Assembly: GCA_965243485.1 (NCBI GenBank)
Contig: CBDEVP010000001.1
Location: 1,612,001-1,676,000, forward strand
Direction of reading: 5' to 3'
DNA length: 64,000 nucleotides
DNA from: UBA7330 sp965243485
Lineage (GTDB): Bacteria > Bacteroidota > Bacteroidia > Cytophagales > Cyclobacteriaceae
Both the position numbers and the translations under genes were made by a program. This document shows positions 36,309-45,214 of the stretch, in pieces; the first letter of the stretch is position 1, and the number at the start of each line of letters is the position of its first letter. The notes beneath the pieces are model-generated. The model ran no database searches, was not told the DNA's origin, and saw only the letters and a program-made list of their open reading frames with translations.

Positions 36309-37247
36309 TTATCCCATAGCCATTTCGACGGATTTTTTCATCTTGTCAAGACCCTCTTTTGCTGCGTCAATGGCTTTCATTTGATAATAATCCTCATTGA
36401 ACAGCTCCAGCGACAGGATAATGGGCTTGTTCTTGGCAGCCAGCAGACCCAGTGCTCTACTAAGCGGTGCCACGCCATCTCCGGGGAAGACCCTGTGACT
36501 ATCTTTGATCTCTTCCCGGGAAGGGGATGCCGGATAATCGTTGAGGTGAAACATATGAATGGCCGAAGGATCAAGCAATCTAAGACCTTCGAAATCGGAT
36601 CCCCCTTTGTAGATATGGTAAATGTCCGGCAGAATGCATGCATCCGGATGAGCGGCTTCTGATGCCACATACATGACTTCGCCGAACAGGTGCAGATTAT
36701 GTGAAAATCCCCACAGCTCCAACTGTGGCAGTACACCGGTTTCCCTGCCAATTTCAAGCAGTTTCCGGTAGCGTTTGGCTACATCAAGCAGTGTCAGTGA
36801 GGGTGGTTGGGTAGCACCGGCTGGAGGGGCTGCCACCCGCGGACAGCCAATCTCTGCCAGGAGCTCCATCTCCTTTCTTGCCTGCGCATAAGCTTCGGTC
36901 CTTTTCTGCTCATCGTCGACAATCCATTGAGGGAAGCTGATACAATTCTCGATCTTTATTTTCAGATCGGAGGCAAGTTCTTTGATCTCTTTGGTGGTTC
37001 CACCTTCACTGAGGTGGGCGTTTAGCTTATTCATCCAGATCTCCACCCCATCATACCCCGCTTCTGCGGCGATCTTTATTTCCTCCTTAAGTTTCAGATT
37101 TTGCCCTCTGATGGTGCTGGTATTAAGACAAAAAGTAAACTGATGCTTTTTTGGGAGTTCACTGATAGTAGTCGGAAATGAAAACAGGGGTGTCGCAGCG
37201 ATCATTCCTGATCTTTGAAGCATTGAACGTCGGGATAATCTGGGCAT
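36309..37247 (-). CDS. Sugar phosphate isomerase/epimerase-like TIM-barrel protein with Tat-type leader
   Basis: 312 residues from the ATG at 37245-37247. The N-terminus MPRLSRRSMLQRSGMIAATP has a twin-arginine motif (SRRSML) and a hydrophobic stretch, suggesting Tat export. The mature part is an AP_endonuc_2-type barrel (FCLNTSTIRG, AAEAGYDGVEIWMNKLN, LELWGFSHNL, DIYHIYKGGSDF, HLNDYPASPSRE, VFPGDGVAPL, LSLELFNEDYY), as in xylose isomerase-like and inosose-type enzymes. Several metal-ligand Glu/His/Asp positions are present. Substrate is not known. Confidence 0.88.
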   Translation of the reverse strand: MPRLSRRSMLQRSGMIAATPLFSFPTTISELPKKHQFTFCLNTSTIRGQNLKLKEEIKIAAEAGYDGVEIWMNKLNAHLSEGGTTKEIKELASDLKIKIENCISFPQWIVDDEQKRTEAYAQARKEMELLAEIGCPRVAAPPAGATQPPSLTLLDVAKRYRKLLEIGRETGVLPQLELWGFSHNLHLFGEVMYVASEAAHPDACILPDIYHIYKGGSDFEGLRLLDPSAIHMFHLNDYPASPSREEIKDSHRVFPGDGVAPLSRALGLLAAKNKPIILSLELFNEDYYQMKAIDAAKEGLDKMKKSVEMAMG

Positions 37248-37340
37248 TGGATTACATGTGGTATTGGACCAAAAATAATCAATGATGAGCAAATCCGGCG
37301 GTTTGATGCTAAAGCCGTTAATTAGTTATTAATAAAACGT

Positions 37341-37348
37341 TAGCTTTG
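37341..37348 (+). promoter_or_regulatory. Predicted -7 box for accD
   Basis: TAGCTTTG matches TAnnTTTG, 23 bases upstream of the accD ATG. No convincing -33 element is seen. Confidence 0.45.
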
Positions 37349-37371
37349 CCTACCCAAAAAATTGTAACCGA

Positions 37372-38211
37372 ATGGCGTGGTTTAAAAGACAGGATAAAGG
37401 GATCCAGACACCTACGGAGAAGAAGAAAGAAGCTCCTGATGGGTTATGGTACAAAACACCGGCTGGAAACATCATCCACATGCGGGAACTTAAGAACAAC
37501 TCGTATGTAAGTCCGGATGACGGATACCATGTGAGGATTGGATCTAAAGAGTATTTCGAAATCCTTTTTGATGGCAATAAATTTACCGAGCTGGATGCAA
37601 ACCTGTCTTCAGCAGATCCTTTGAAATTCGTCGATACCAAAGCCTACCCACAGAGAATTACGGAATCTCAGAAAAAGACGGGCCTGAAAGACGCCGTGCG
37701 TTCCGCTCACGGCAAAATGAACGGAATGAATATCGTCATCGCCTGCATGGATTTTGCATTCATCGGGGGGTCAATGGGGTCTGTGGTCGGAGAAAAGATA
37801 GCCAGGGCCATCGACTATGCTGCAAAAACCAACACACCTTTCCTGATGATCTCAAAATCAGGGGGAGCCAGAATGATGGAGGCGGGATTCTCACTTATGC
37901 AGATGGCTAAAGTCTCTGCCAAGCTTACCATCCTGGCTGAGAAGAAAATACCTTATATTTCACTGCTTACTGATCCAACCACCGGAGGCGTCACCGCATC
38001 CTTTTCCATGCTTGGAGATTTCAACATTGCCGAGCCTGGCGCTTTGATAGGATTTGCCGGTCCGCGTGTGATCAGGGAAACAATCGGTAAAGACCTGCCC
38101 AAAGGTTTTCAAAGTGCGGAATTCGTGCTTGAACATGGGTTTTTAGACTTCATTGTAGACAGAAGGCACCTCAAAACAAAGCTGACAACGTTGTTGAAAA
38201 TGCTTCAATGA
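37372..38211 (+). CDS. accD: Acetyl-CoA carboxylase carboxyltransferase subunit beta
   Basis: 279 residues. The barrel-like crotonase core is clear (GKMNGMNIVIACMDFAFIGGSMGSVVGEKI in blocks, SGGARMMEAGFSLMQMAK, PTTGGVTASFSMLGD, AGPRVIRETIG). The N-terminus keeps the family frame (MAWFKRQDKGIQTPTEKKK, GLWYK) but the four Cys of the zinc ribbon are replaced: positions equivalent to CPxC and CPxC are T29/G32 and S47/D50. It should still transfer carboxyl from carboxybiotin to acetyl-CoA with AccA. Confidence 0.96.
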   Translation: MAWFKRQDKGIQTPTEKKKEAPDGLWYKTPAGNIIHMRELKNNSYVSPDDGYHVRIGSKEYFEILFDGNKFTELDANLSSADPLKFVDTKAYPQRITESQKKTGLKDAVRSAHGKMNGMNIVIACMDFAFIGGSMGSVVGEKIARAIDYAAKTNTPFLMISKSGGARMMEAGFSLMQMAKVSAKLTILAEKKIPYISLLTDPTTGGVTASFSMLGDFNIAEPGALIGFAGPRVIRETIGKDLPKGFQSAEFVLEHGFLDFIVDRRHLKTKLTTLLKMLQ

Positions 38212-38299
38212 CAAACCATAGAAATTTCTCAACATTAACATTGAAAAAGGGTTATTCAAATACACGTTTTTAAAGCTTCAATTGGAATGCTTTATAACT

Positions 38300-38307
38300 T
38301 ATATTTG
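38300..38307 (+). promoter_or_regulatory. Predicted -7 box for nqrF
   Basis: TATATTTG matches TAnnTTTG, 36 bases before the nqrF ATG at 38344; a TTCA sequence lies 19 bases upstream of it. Confidence 0.5.
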
Positions 38308-38343
38308 TTGCGTTTTAAATCAAAAAACTAAAGAAGGTCTTAT

Positions 38344-39648
38344 ATGTTGCCTGTTATTACTACCTCAATCATCGCATTTACCGTAGTCATCCTGCTACTC
38401 GTACTTGTTCTCCTGTTTGCGCAATCGAAGCTGGTTCAGTCCGGACCGGTTAAAATCATAATTAATGGTGATGAAAAGAACCCGATGATCGCTTCAGCGG
38501 GATCTTCTTTGTTATCTACTTTGTCTGGAGAAAAGATATTCCTGCCGTCGGCCTGTGGTGGGGGTGGTACCTGTGCCATGTGCAAATGCAAGATCCACGA
38601 AGGCGGAGGAGATGTGCTTCCTACAGAGGTGGGACACCTGAGCAGGTCAGAACAGAAGGAAAACGTAAGACTGTCCTGCCAGGTCAAAGTAAAACAGGAC
38701 ATGAGGATCGAGATCCCTGAAGAGATCTTCGGGATCAAGAAGTGGGAATGTGAGGTGGTTTCCAACTACAACGTTTCGACTTTCATCAAGGAATTTAAAG
38801 TGAAACTTCCTGAAGGAGAAACGCTTGACTTTGAATCGGGTGGGTATATTCAGATCGACGTGCCTCCGATCGAGGTGGATTTCAAGGACATGGACATCAC
38901 TCCACATCCGGAGCTGGGCCACCCAAAAGACGTGTACCAGAGTGACTGGGACAAATTTGGTCTTTGGGATCTCAAGATGAAAAACGATGAGCCTATCTTC
39001 AGGGCGTATTCGATGGCCAATCACCCTGCTGAAGGAAACATCATCATGTTGAACATTCGGATTGCCACGCCCCCATGGGATCGGGCTAAAAACCAATGGA
39101 TGGATGTTAACCCGGGAATATGTTCTTCTTATGTTTTTTCCAGAAAGCCCGGAGATAAAGTGACCATTTCAGGTCCTTATGGTGAATTCTTTATCAACCC
39201 GACAGACAGGGAAATGATCTACATAGGCGGAGGAGCAGGGATGGCCCCACTAAGATCACATATCTTCCATCTCTTTCATACTGAAAAGACCGGACGTAAA
39301 GTTTCTTACTGGTATGGGGGAAGGTCCAAGCGAGAGCTGTTTTACCTCGATCATTTTCAGAAGATAGAGAAGGATTTTAAAAATTTCAATTTCTACATCG
39401 GGCTGTCAGAACCGCTACCGGAAGACAACTGGAAAACCAAAAAATCCCTCGATGATAAGCAGGGAGATGGCTATGTAGGGTTTATCCATCAGTGTCTTTA
39501 CGACAATTACCTGAAAGATCATCCGGAGCCGGAAGAAGTAGAGTTTTACCTTTGCGGACCACCATTGATGAATGCGGCGGTATTGAAGATGCTCGATGAG
39601 ATGGGTGTACCGCCGGAGAATATTAGATTCGACGATTTCGGAGGTTAA
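38344..39648 (+). CDS. nqrF: Na+-translocating NADH:quinone reductase subunit F
   Basis: 434 residues. One N-terminal transmembrane segment (about residues 4-24), a 2Fe-2S ferredoxin domain with ACGGGGTCAMCKC and the fourth Cys in RLSCQV, then an FAD/NADH reductase domain (FRAYSMANHP, YIGGGAGMAPLRSH, FYLCGPPLMNAAV). NqrF takes electrons from NADH into the Na+-pumping complex. The other five subunits are not in this window; the gene stands alone between accD and the ureohydrolase-like gene and has its own promoter-like box. Confidence 0.96.
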   Translation: MLPVITTSIIAFTVVILLLVLVLLFAQSKLVQSGPVKIIINGDEKNPMIASAGSSLLSTLSGEKIFLPSACGGGGTCAMCKCKIHEGGGDVLPTEVGHLSRSEQKENVRLSCQVKVKQDMRIEIPEEIFGIKKWECEVVSNYNVSTFIKEFKVKLPEGETLDFESGGYIQIDVPPIEVDFKDMDITPHPELGHPKDVYQSDWDKFGLWDLKMKNDEPIFRAYSMANHPAEGNIIMLNIRIATPPWDRAKNQWMDVNPGICSSYVFSRKPGDKVTISGPYGEFFINPTDREMIYIGGGAGMAPLRSHIFHLFHTEKTGRKVSYWYGGRSKRELFYLDHFQKIEKDFKNFNFYIGLSEPLPEDNWKTKKSLDDKQGDGYVGFIHQCLYDNYLKDHPEPEEVEFYLCGPPLMNAAVLKMLDEMGVPPENIRFDDFGG

Positions 39649-39709
39649 TAATCAATTTGATTTACATTTGGAGGAGTTGTAATCACCATGTTGATCAATT
39701 CCCTCTATA

Positions 39710-40876
39710 ATGGACCTGAAGTTATTTTTTGATCCACTCGACGATTCATTTAATTTAAAAAAACTTCCTCATTCGGCCATTGCTCACTCGATCTATGTCA
39801 ATAGGGAGCACATGCCTGAAATCGGCAATCACGACATTGCGATCATCGGTATTCGTGAAGCACGCGGAGCTGATCCGGACCAGCAGGAAGGCATCTCAAA
39901 AGGAGCGGACGAGATCCGTCGTAGCTTTTATAACCTGAAAAAAGGATCTGAAACCATCAGGATCCTTGATCTTGGCAATTTCAGGAATGGGCCTGAATTG
40001 GAAGATACTTATTTAAGGTTAAAGGAAGTCTGTGGTTTTTTAATGGGTCAGAATATCCTGCCCGTGCTGCTCGGAGGGGCTCACAATGTTGACCTGGGCC
40101 AATTTTACGCCTACGAAGATCTGAATAAATTGATCACATTTCTAAATGTCGATAATCTTTTGGATCTCGAAGATCCAAAGACCGGAATAGCCAGTCACAC
40201 ACATATCCACAGAGTATTCAGACACGATCCCAACTACCTTTTTAATTACTATCATCTGGCGCATCAGTCCTATCTCATCGAGCCGGATGAAGTGGCCATG
40301 ATGGAAAAATTGTGTTTTGAATCAGTAAGACTGGGGATTGTAAAGGAAAACATTCGGGAAATGGAACCGGTGATAAGAGATGCGGACATGCTTTCATTTG
40401 ATATTTCTGCTATCCAATCACATTATTGTCCTGGAGCTGTAGACTCAAAAGTATACGGCCTCACAGGAGAAGAGGCCTGTCAGCTTTGTTGGTATGCAGG
40501 ATTGAACGACAAGCTTAGCTCCGCAGGATTCTACCAGTACAATGCGTTGAAGGATACGGAGGATAAGAAGACAGCGTTTGTAGTAGCCACCATGCTTTGG
40601 TATTTTATTGAAGGATATTACAGCCGAAAGGGAGATAAGAATTTCAGTTCGAATGACTACCTTATCTATGAGGTAGCGCTTGGCAGCGAGCCCTCTTCGA
40701 TCAGGTTTTATAAAAGTAAGCTTTCTGAAAAGTGGTGGATGGAAGTACCACACCCTGAAGAAAAAACGGTATTTATGAGAAGCAGAATGATCCCCTGTAG
40801 TTACTCCGATTACGAAACAGCACTAAAAGGAGAGGTGCCAACCCGCTGGATCAATACTCTCTCCAGGATCAACTAG
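39710..40876 (+). CDS. Ureohydrolase-fold protein (formimidoylglutamase-annotated family), metal site eroded
   Basis: 388 residues. The arginase/agmatinase fold is recognisable, but the Mn-binding motifs differ from the active consensus: GGDH is GGAHN (122-126), DAHxD is DNLLD (148-152), and SxDxD is SFDIS (229-233). Several Asp/His ligands are lost. This is the Bacteroidota group usually labelled formimidoylglutamase, whose members commonly show such changes. It is thus likely a pseudo-enzyme or has a different reaction. The stop codon shares CTAG with the convergent pspC-like gene. Confidence 0.85.
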   Translation: MDLKLFFDPLDDSFNLKKLPHSAIAHSIYVNREHMPEIGNHDIAIIGIREARGADPDQQEGISKGADEIRRSFYNLKKGSETIRILDLGNFRNGPELEDTYLRLKEVCGFLMGQNILPVLLGGAHNVDLGQFYAYEDLNKLITFLNVDNLLDLEDPKTGIASHTHIHRVFRHDPNYLFNYYHLAHQSYLIEPDEVAMMEKLCFESVRLGIVKENIREMEPVIRDADMLSFDISAIQSHYCPGAVDSKVYGLTGEEACQLCWYAGLNDKLSSAGFYQYNALKDTEDKKTAFVVATMLWYFIEGYYSRKGDKNFSSNDYLIYEVALGSEPSSIRFYKSKLSEKWWMEVPHPEEKTVFMRSRMIPCSYSDYETALKGEVPTRWINTLSRIN

Positions 40877-41064
40877 GGTTTGGGAGGGATCACAATCCAT
40901 AACACAATGTACGCGATAAGGGAGGGCACCAGTACGGTAGCTATTGTGAGAATAATGAATGCTAGCCGGATCAGAGTCGGATCAAGATCAAAGTATTCTG
41001 CTATTCCTGCGCAAACGCCGCCAAGCATAGCATCTGTTGAGCGGTAAAGTCTTTTTGTTGGCAT
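40873..41064 (-). CDS. PspC domain protein
   Basis: 63 residues that are essentially one PspC domain: RLYRSTDAMLGGVCAGIAEYF followed by a transmembrane stretch and LWIVIPP. PspC proteins sit in the inner membrane and take part in the phage-shock response or act as small anti-sigma-like anchors. No pspA or pspB is nearby. The stop codon is shared within CTAG with the ureohydrolase-like gene on the other strand. Confidence 0.93.
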   Translation of the reverse strand: MPTKRLYRSTDAMLGGVCAGIAEYFDLDPTLIRLAFIILTIATVLVPSLIAYIVLWIVIPPKP

Positions 41065-41073
41065 GCTTTGGAT

Positions 41074-41286
41074 CTATTTTGAGTTTAAATATGGCAGATT
41101 TTTTGTAAATAATTCGAAAGAAAAGGCAGCAATCGTCAGATGGCTCACCTTTTTACTTTGATCAGAAGGGATTGACTTTGACTGGATAAACTGCTTTGCA
41201 TCAGAGGCGTGCAGTGATTGCGTAATGGTAAGCGTGATCGCAATAATTACACCTAATATGAGTAGTAGAGTTTTCGACCTTTTCAT
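41074..41286 (-). CDS. Small exported protein, unknown
   Basis: 70 residues from the ATG at 41284-41286. It starts MKRSKTLLLILGVIIAITLTI, a clear signal or anchor segment, then QSLHASDAKQF and a polar tail of about 40 residues. It lies 9 bases upstream of the PspC gene on the same strand, so the two are likely co-expressed. No family recognised. Confidence 0.6.
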   Translation of the reverse strand: MKRSKTLLLILGVIIAITLTITQSLHASDAKQFIQSKSIPSDQSKKVSHLTIAAFSFELFTKNLPYLNSK

Positions 41287-41557
41287 CTTTACATTGATGT
41301 TATTTGGATATAATAAAATGCTCAATGATTATTTGACAACATATGTGCCATAAAATGTAACTATTTGATTATCAGAATATAGGAATATTTTCAGGTACAC
41401 TCCATAGCAAAAAGTGTTCACAAATGGACAGGTTGTTGTCGGATTATCGTACGGTAAGTCACCAGTCTGTCGGAGTAATAGCGGGTTTGTTATGCTGAGG
41501 TGAATAGGTTATCCGTCATTTGGTTTCAAGATTTATACTTATGAGATTATATTTATT

Positions 41558-43165
41558 ATGATGTTTAGATTTTCAGGTTTAATAGCTCTTTTGGCCTTTT
41601 CTTATCCGCTTCTTGCCCAGCAGGAGTCAGCTCAGGACAATGAAATCCGGTTAAAGGTAGAGTCCGGAGACTTGTCCAACATGGCTTATGGCTCCGGAGT
41701 ATGTTGCCGGGTGGCGGTATCACAATTTTATTACGACAACTTTTTTGAGAAGATCTGGACAGATCAATTAGCAAAAGAGTTAGTCGATGTAGTAGAAAAT
41801 TGTGATAAGGAGGGTTTAAATCCCCAGGATTACCACCTGGAAGCGTTGATAGCTTTAATGGCTAAAGGTGACAAAACTGGGGTTGAAAAGGCCGAATTCG
41901 AACTATTGCTCACTGATTCATTTTTGCTGCTGGCTTCCCATATGATGTCGGGCAAAGTCGATCCCGCAATGATCGATACAAACTGGAAAACGGTAAGGAG
42001 GGAAGGGAATCCAGTAGAGATACTAAGACAGGCCATCGAGACTTCAGATATCAAAGGTACGTTGTATGGACTCAGACCGTCCTACAAGGCTTATGGCAGA
42101 TTGATGGAAAAATTGGCTCTACACCGTGAAATTGAACGGGGTGGTGGCTGGCAAAGAATTGAAAGCGGACCAACTATTAAATTGGGAATGGAGGATTTGC
42201 GGGTGTTGAATATTAGAAAAAGGCTGGAATCTACCGGGGATCTCCAAAACGCTGCCGAGGATGATTTGCTGATATTCGATGCTTACGTGCAAAATGCCGT
42301 CAAAAGATTTCAAAAAAGACATGGCCTGGAAATCGACGGCAATGTAGGGGCATCAACACTTGAGACCATGAATGTGCCGGTGGAAGCCCGGATAAAAGAC
42401 ATCATCATTAACCTGGAAAGGTGCCGATGGCTTCCTCAGGACCTGGGTAATCACTATATCATGGTTAATATTCCTGCCTTTGAGATGGAGGTAATCAAGA
42501 GTAATGAAGTAAAGATCGAAATGACTGTGGCTGTAGGTAAGCCGTATCGGCAAACACCGGTATTTAGCTCTAATATGACTTACCTGGTACTCAATCCATA
42601 TTGGACGGTTCCTCCCACCATTTTGGCAAATGATATGATCCCCGCCCAGGCCAAAAATCCTAATCATTTGAAAAATCTGAATATCAAGGTTTTGGATGCC
42701 AAAGGAAATGAGATCGATCCGGCTACGATTGACTGGACGACTGTGACTGGCAAAACCTTTCCATACCAGCTTCGCCAGGAACCGGGAGGCAATAATGCGC
42801 TTGGGGAAGTTAAGTTTATTTTCCCTAATCCATACAATGTTTACATGCACGATACAAATCACAGGGAGTTATTCGTGAGATCCGATCGTGCATTGAGTTC
42901 GGGATGTATCAGGCTTTCCAAGCCCAGACAATTGCTTGATTATCTCCTGATAGAAAATGGTACCCTGACCGAATCCAGGATCAATCAGATATTGAAATCG
43001 GACCAGAACTACACGGTTCCGCTGAAACAGCCATTGCAGGTCCATTTGCAATACTGGACTTCATTCATAGATGAGCAAGGGCTGCATAATTTCAGAAAGG
43101 ATGTGTACAGTCGCAATGAAAAGGTATATAAAGCCCTGACCGCTGCCCCACCCATGATGAATTAA
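41558..43165 (+). CDS. L,D-transpeptidase of the YcbB type with peptidoglycan-binding domain
   Basis: 535 residues with a signal peptide (MMFRFSGLIALLAFSYPLLAQ). A helical N-terminal region is followed by a PG_binding_1 domain (about 215-270, LRKRLESTG-like and RFQKRHGLEIDGNVGASTLETMN in blocks) and a YkuD catalytic domain with VNIPAFEMEV, NPYWTVPPTIL, MHDTNHRELF and the active-site SSGCIRLSKP. YcbB-type enzymes make 3-3 cross-links or attach proteins to peptidoglycan in the periplasm. The gene meets a second L,D-transpeptidase tail to tail. Confidence 0.93.
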   Translation: MMFRFSGLIALLAFSYPLLAQQESAQDNEIRLKVESGDLSNMAYGSGVCCRVAVSQFYYDNFFEKIWTDQLAKELVDVVENCDKEGLNPQDYHLEALIALMAKGDKTGVEKAEFELLLTDSFLLLASHMMSGKVDPAMIDTNWKTVRREGNPVEILRQAIETSDIKGTLYGLRPSYKAYGRLMEKLALHREIERGGGWQRIESGPTIKLGMEDLRVLNIRKRLESTGDLQNAAEDDLLIFDAYVQNAVKRFQKRHGLEIDGNVGASTLETMNVPVEARIKDIIINLERCRWLPQDLGNHYIMVNIPAFEMEVIKSNEVKIEMTVAVGKPYRQTPVFSSNMTYLVLNPYWTVPPTILANDMIPAQAKNPNHLKNLNIKVLDAKGNEIDPATIDWTTVTGKTFPYQLRQEPGGNNALGEVKFIFPNPYNVYMHDTNHRELFVRSDRALSSGCIRLSKPRQLLDYLLIENGTLTESRINQILKSDQNYTVPLKQPLQVHLQYWTSFIDEQGLHNFRKDVYSRNEKVYKALTAAPPMMN

Positions 43166-43899
43166 TTTGCCTTTGACACGGATCGGGCGAGGTATTGCTC
43201 TGCCTTTGTCCGGTCTATCAATCTGGAGTTTTTCAGATAATCCGGAGAAGGATAATAAATAAATAATGTACTATTGTCTGCGATCAGGTTGATCATTTCT
43301 TTATGAAACCTTCTGGGTATGGCAGGGCATCCAAAGCTCCTGCCCAGTCGACCGTAAGTTTTAGCAAAATCCCTGGTGGCATAATTAGCACCATGCACTA
43401 CGACCGCTCTTTTTCTGGCATTGTCGTTAAAGCCGGGCTCCATGCCATCCAGTCGGAGAGATAATCCATGTTTACCATAATATTTTTCGGCAGTGGTATA
43501 AAAGCCCAGACTGCTCTTATTGGAGTGAACCGTATTGCTGAAGTGTCTGGCATACTCCTCACCGGTGTTTTTACCGTGCGAGACCACAGTGTGAAACATC
43601 ACCTTATTTTGGTTTAGGTCTACGATCCAGAGTCTCCGGCTATTAGAAGAAAGTCTGAAATCGATCAATGTGATAATCTCTTTCTTCACCGGCCTTCCGG
43701 CATTTTTTAGATTCAGATGTCCGATCATGCCGAGTTCAAAAAGGTCAAAAGGGGGCAATTGAAATTCATTCTTATCCAGTTGCCTGTACTTGTTTGAAAT
43801 TAAAAGATCCAAATGAGGGGTATTATCCGGGTGGCGGGAAAATACTGACAGGGGAATCAGCAATGTGAAAGTTAAGACATAGAAGGTTGGTCTGGTCAT
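43162..43899 (-). CDS. L,D-transpeptidase of the YkuD_2 (ErfK-like) type
   Basis: 245 residues from the ATG at 43897-43899, which opens directly with the signal MTRPTFYVLTFTLLIPLSVFS; starts 7 and 18 codons upstream are also possible. The catalytic domain has VSHGKNTGEEYARHFSN, SLGFYTTAEKYYGKHGLSLRLDG-type blocks, VHGANYA and the active-site GRSFGCPAIP. This is the 'murein L,D-transpeptidase catalytic domain family', different from the gene it faces. Its stop shares TTAA with that gene's stop. Confidence 0.9.
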   Translation of the reverse strand: MTRPTFYVLTFTLLIPLSVFSRHPDNTPHLDLLISNKYRQLDKNEFQLPPFDLFELGMIGHLNLKNAGRPVKKEIITLIDFRLSSNSRRLWIVDLNQNKVMFHTVVSHGKNTGEEYARHFSNTVHSNKSSLGFYTTAEKYYGKHGLSLRLDGMEPGFNDNARKRAVVVHGANYATRDFAKTYGRLGRSFGCPAIPRRFHKEMINLIADNSTLFIYYPSPDYLKNSRLIDRTKAEQYLARSVSKAN

Positions 43900-44024
43900 G
43901 TAATGATAATATTTGGCCATTGCGATAACGGTAAATGACAGAAAAGGGTGCATTAAGAGCCAATAATTTTAAAGAATTTTTCAGGTTTTTGGAACAGTGG
44001 ATCTTTGTTCATTAAATTGATCCG

Positions 44025-45128
44025 ATGAAGCATTTCTACCTTTTCCTGTTTTTCGCGTTTTGTGGTCTTGGATCAATGGCTCAAACCATGGATTTTGAGG
44101 AGTATGATCCCATTTCCACGCTTGTGGTTCCAGAAAACCCTGTGACCAGAGCGAAGTTCCCTTTCATTGATGTGCATAGTCATCAGTGGAATCTGACTGT
44201 GGAAACGATCAATCGAATTGAAAAAGAAATGGATCAATTAAACATGGCGATCATGGTCAACCTGAGTGGTCGCGGTCGGGGAGGTCAGGAGTATATGTAC
44301 GGGACCATTCGCAGGATTGCCGGGGAGGCTCCGGGACGTATTGCCACATTTACGAATGTGGATTTTGATGGCATTGGCAATGATGGCTGGACGGAGAACG
44401 CCGTGAAGGAGCTTGAGGAGGATGTAAAGAATGGAGCCGTGGGGTTGAAGATCTATAAAAGTCTGGGATTAAGCATCAGGGACAATACCGGCAGAATTGT
44501 GACAGTGGATGATTCCAGGATCGCTCCGGTATGGGACAAATGCGGGGAGCTGGGCATTCCGGTGCTGATACATTCAGCCGACCCCAAATCCTTTTGGGAC
44601 CCCCATGACGCCACCAATGAACGATGGCTGGAGTTGAAATTAAGATCCGGGAGAAAACGATCAGATACCGATCCTGCCCCCTGGGAAGATATCATAGCTG
44701 CCCAGCATCGGATGTTTACCAAGCACCCCAATACAACTTTTATCAACGCCCACATGGGCTGGCTGGCCAATGACCTGGGAAGATTGGGCGAGCTGTTGGA
44801 TCGGCTACCGAATGTGAATGTAGGAATTGGAGCTGTAATCGCTGAGCTGGGGAGACAGCCGCGGTTTGCTAAGGCCTTTTTTGAAAAATACCAGGATCGT
44901 ATACTGTTTGCTAAAGACGCCTACAATCCTCAGGAATACTACACCTACTTCAGGGTACTGGAAACAGAGGATGAATATTTTCCTTACTACAAAAAATATC
45001 ACGCTTTCTGGCGCATGTACGGATTGGGGTTGCCGGACGACATTCTGAAGAAAGTCTATTATGAAAATGCTTTACGGATTATTCCGGGATTGGATGGATC
45101 GGTGGTGAAGAGGATGAATGGAATTTGA
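44025..45128 (+). CDS. Secreted amidohydrolase (Amidohydro_2 type)
   Basis: 367 residues with signal peptide MKHFYLFLFFAFCGLGSMAQ. The PF04909-type barrel shows FIDVHSHQWN with the HxH metal site, IHSADPKSFW, INAHMGWLANDL and LFAKDAYNP near the end with the terminal Asp. Such enzymes act as decarboxylases or lactonases/hydrolases; the substrate is not evident. It is followed by the sigma-factor gene 86 bases later but is probably a separate unit. Confidence 0.9.
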   Translation: MKHFYLFLFFAFCGLGSMAQTMDFEEYDPISTLVVPENPVTRAKFPFIDVHSHQWNLTVETINRIEKEMDQLNMAIMVNLSGRGRGGQEYMYGTIRRIAGEAPGRIATFTNVDFDGIGNDGWTENAVKELEEDVKNGAVGLKIYKSLGLSIRDNTGRIVTVDDSRIAPVWDKCGELGIPVLIHSADPKSFWDPHDATNERWLELKLRSGRKRSDTDPAPWEDIIAAQHRMFTKHPNTTFINAHMGWLANDLGRLGELLDRLPNVNVGIGAVIAELGRQPRFAKAFFEKYQDRILFAKDAYNPQEYYTYFRVLETEDEYFPYYKKYHAFWRMYGLGLPDDILKKVYYENALRIIPGLDGSVVKRMNGI

Positions 45129-45214
45129 AACATCTTCTCTTAAAACTGAATAATCTACTTTTCCAAATTTAATTTGAGTATATTTAGATTAGTTCTCAAC
45201 TAATCCCTACCGTC

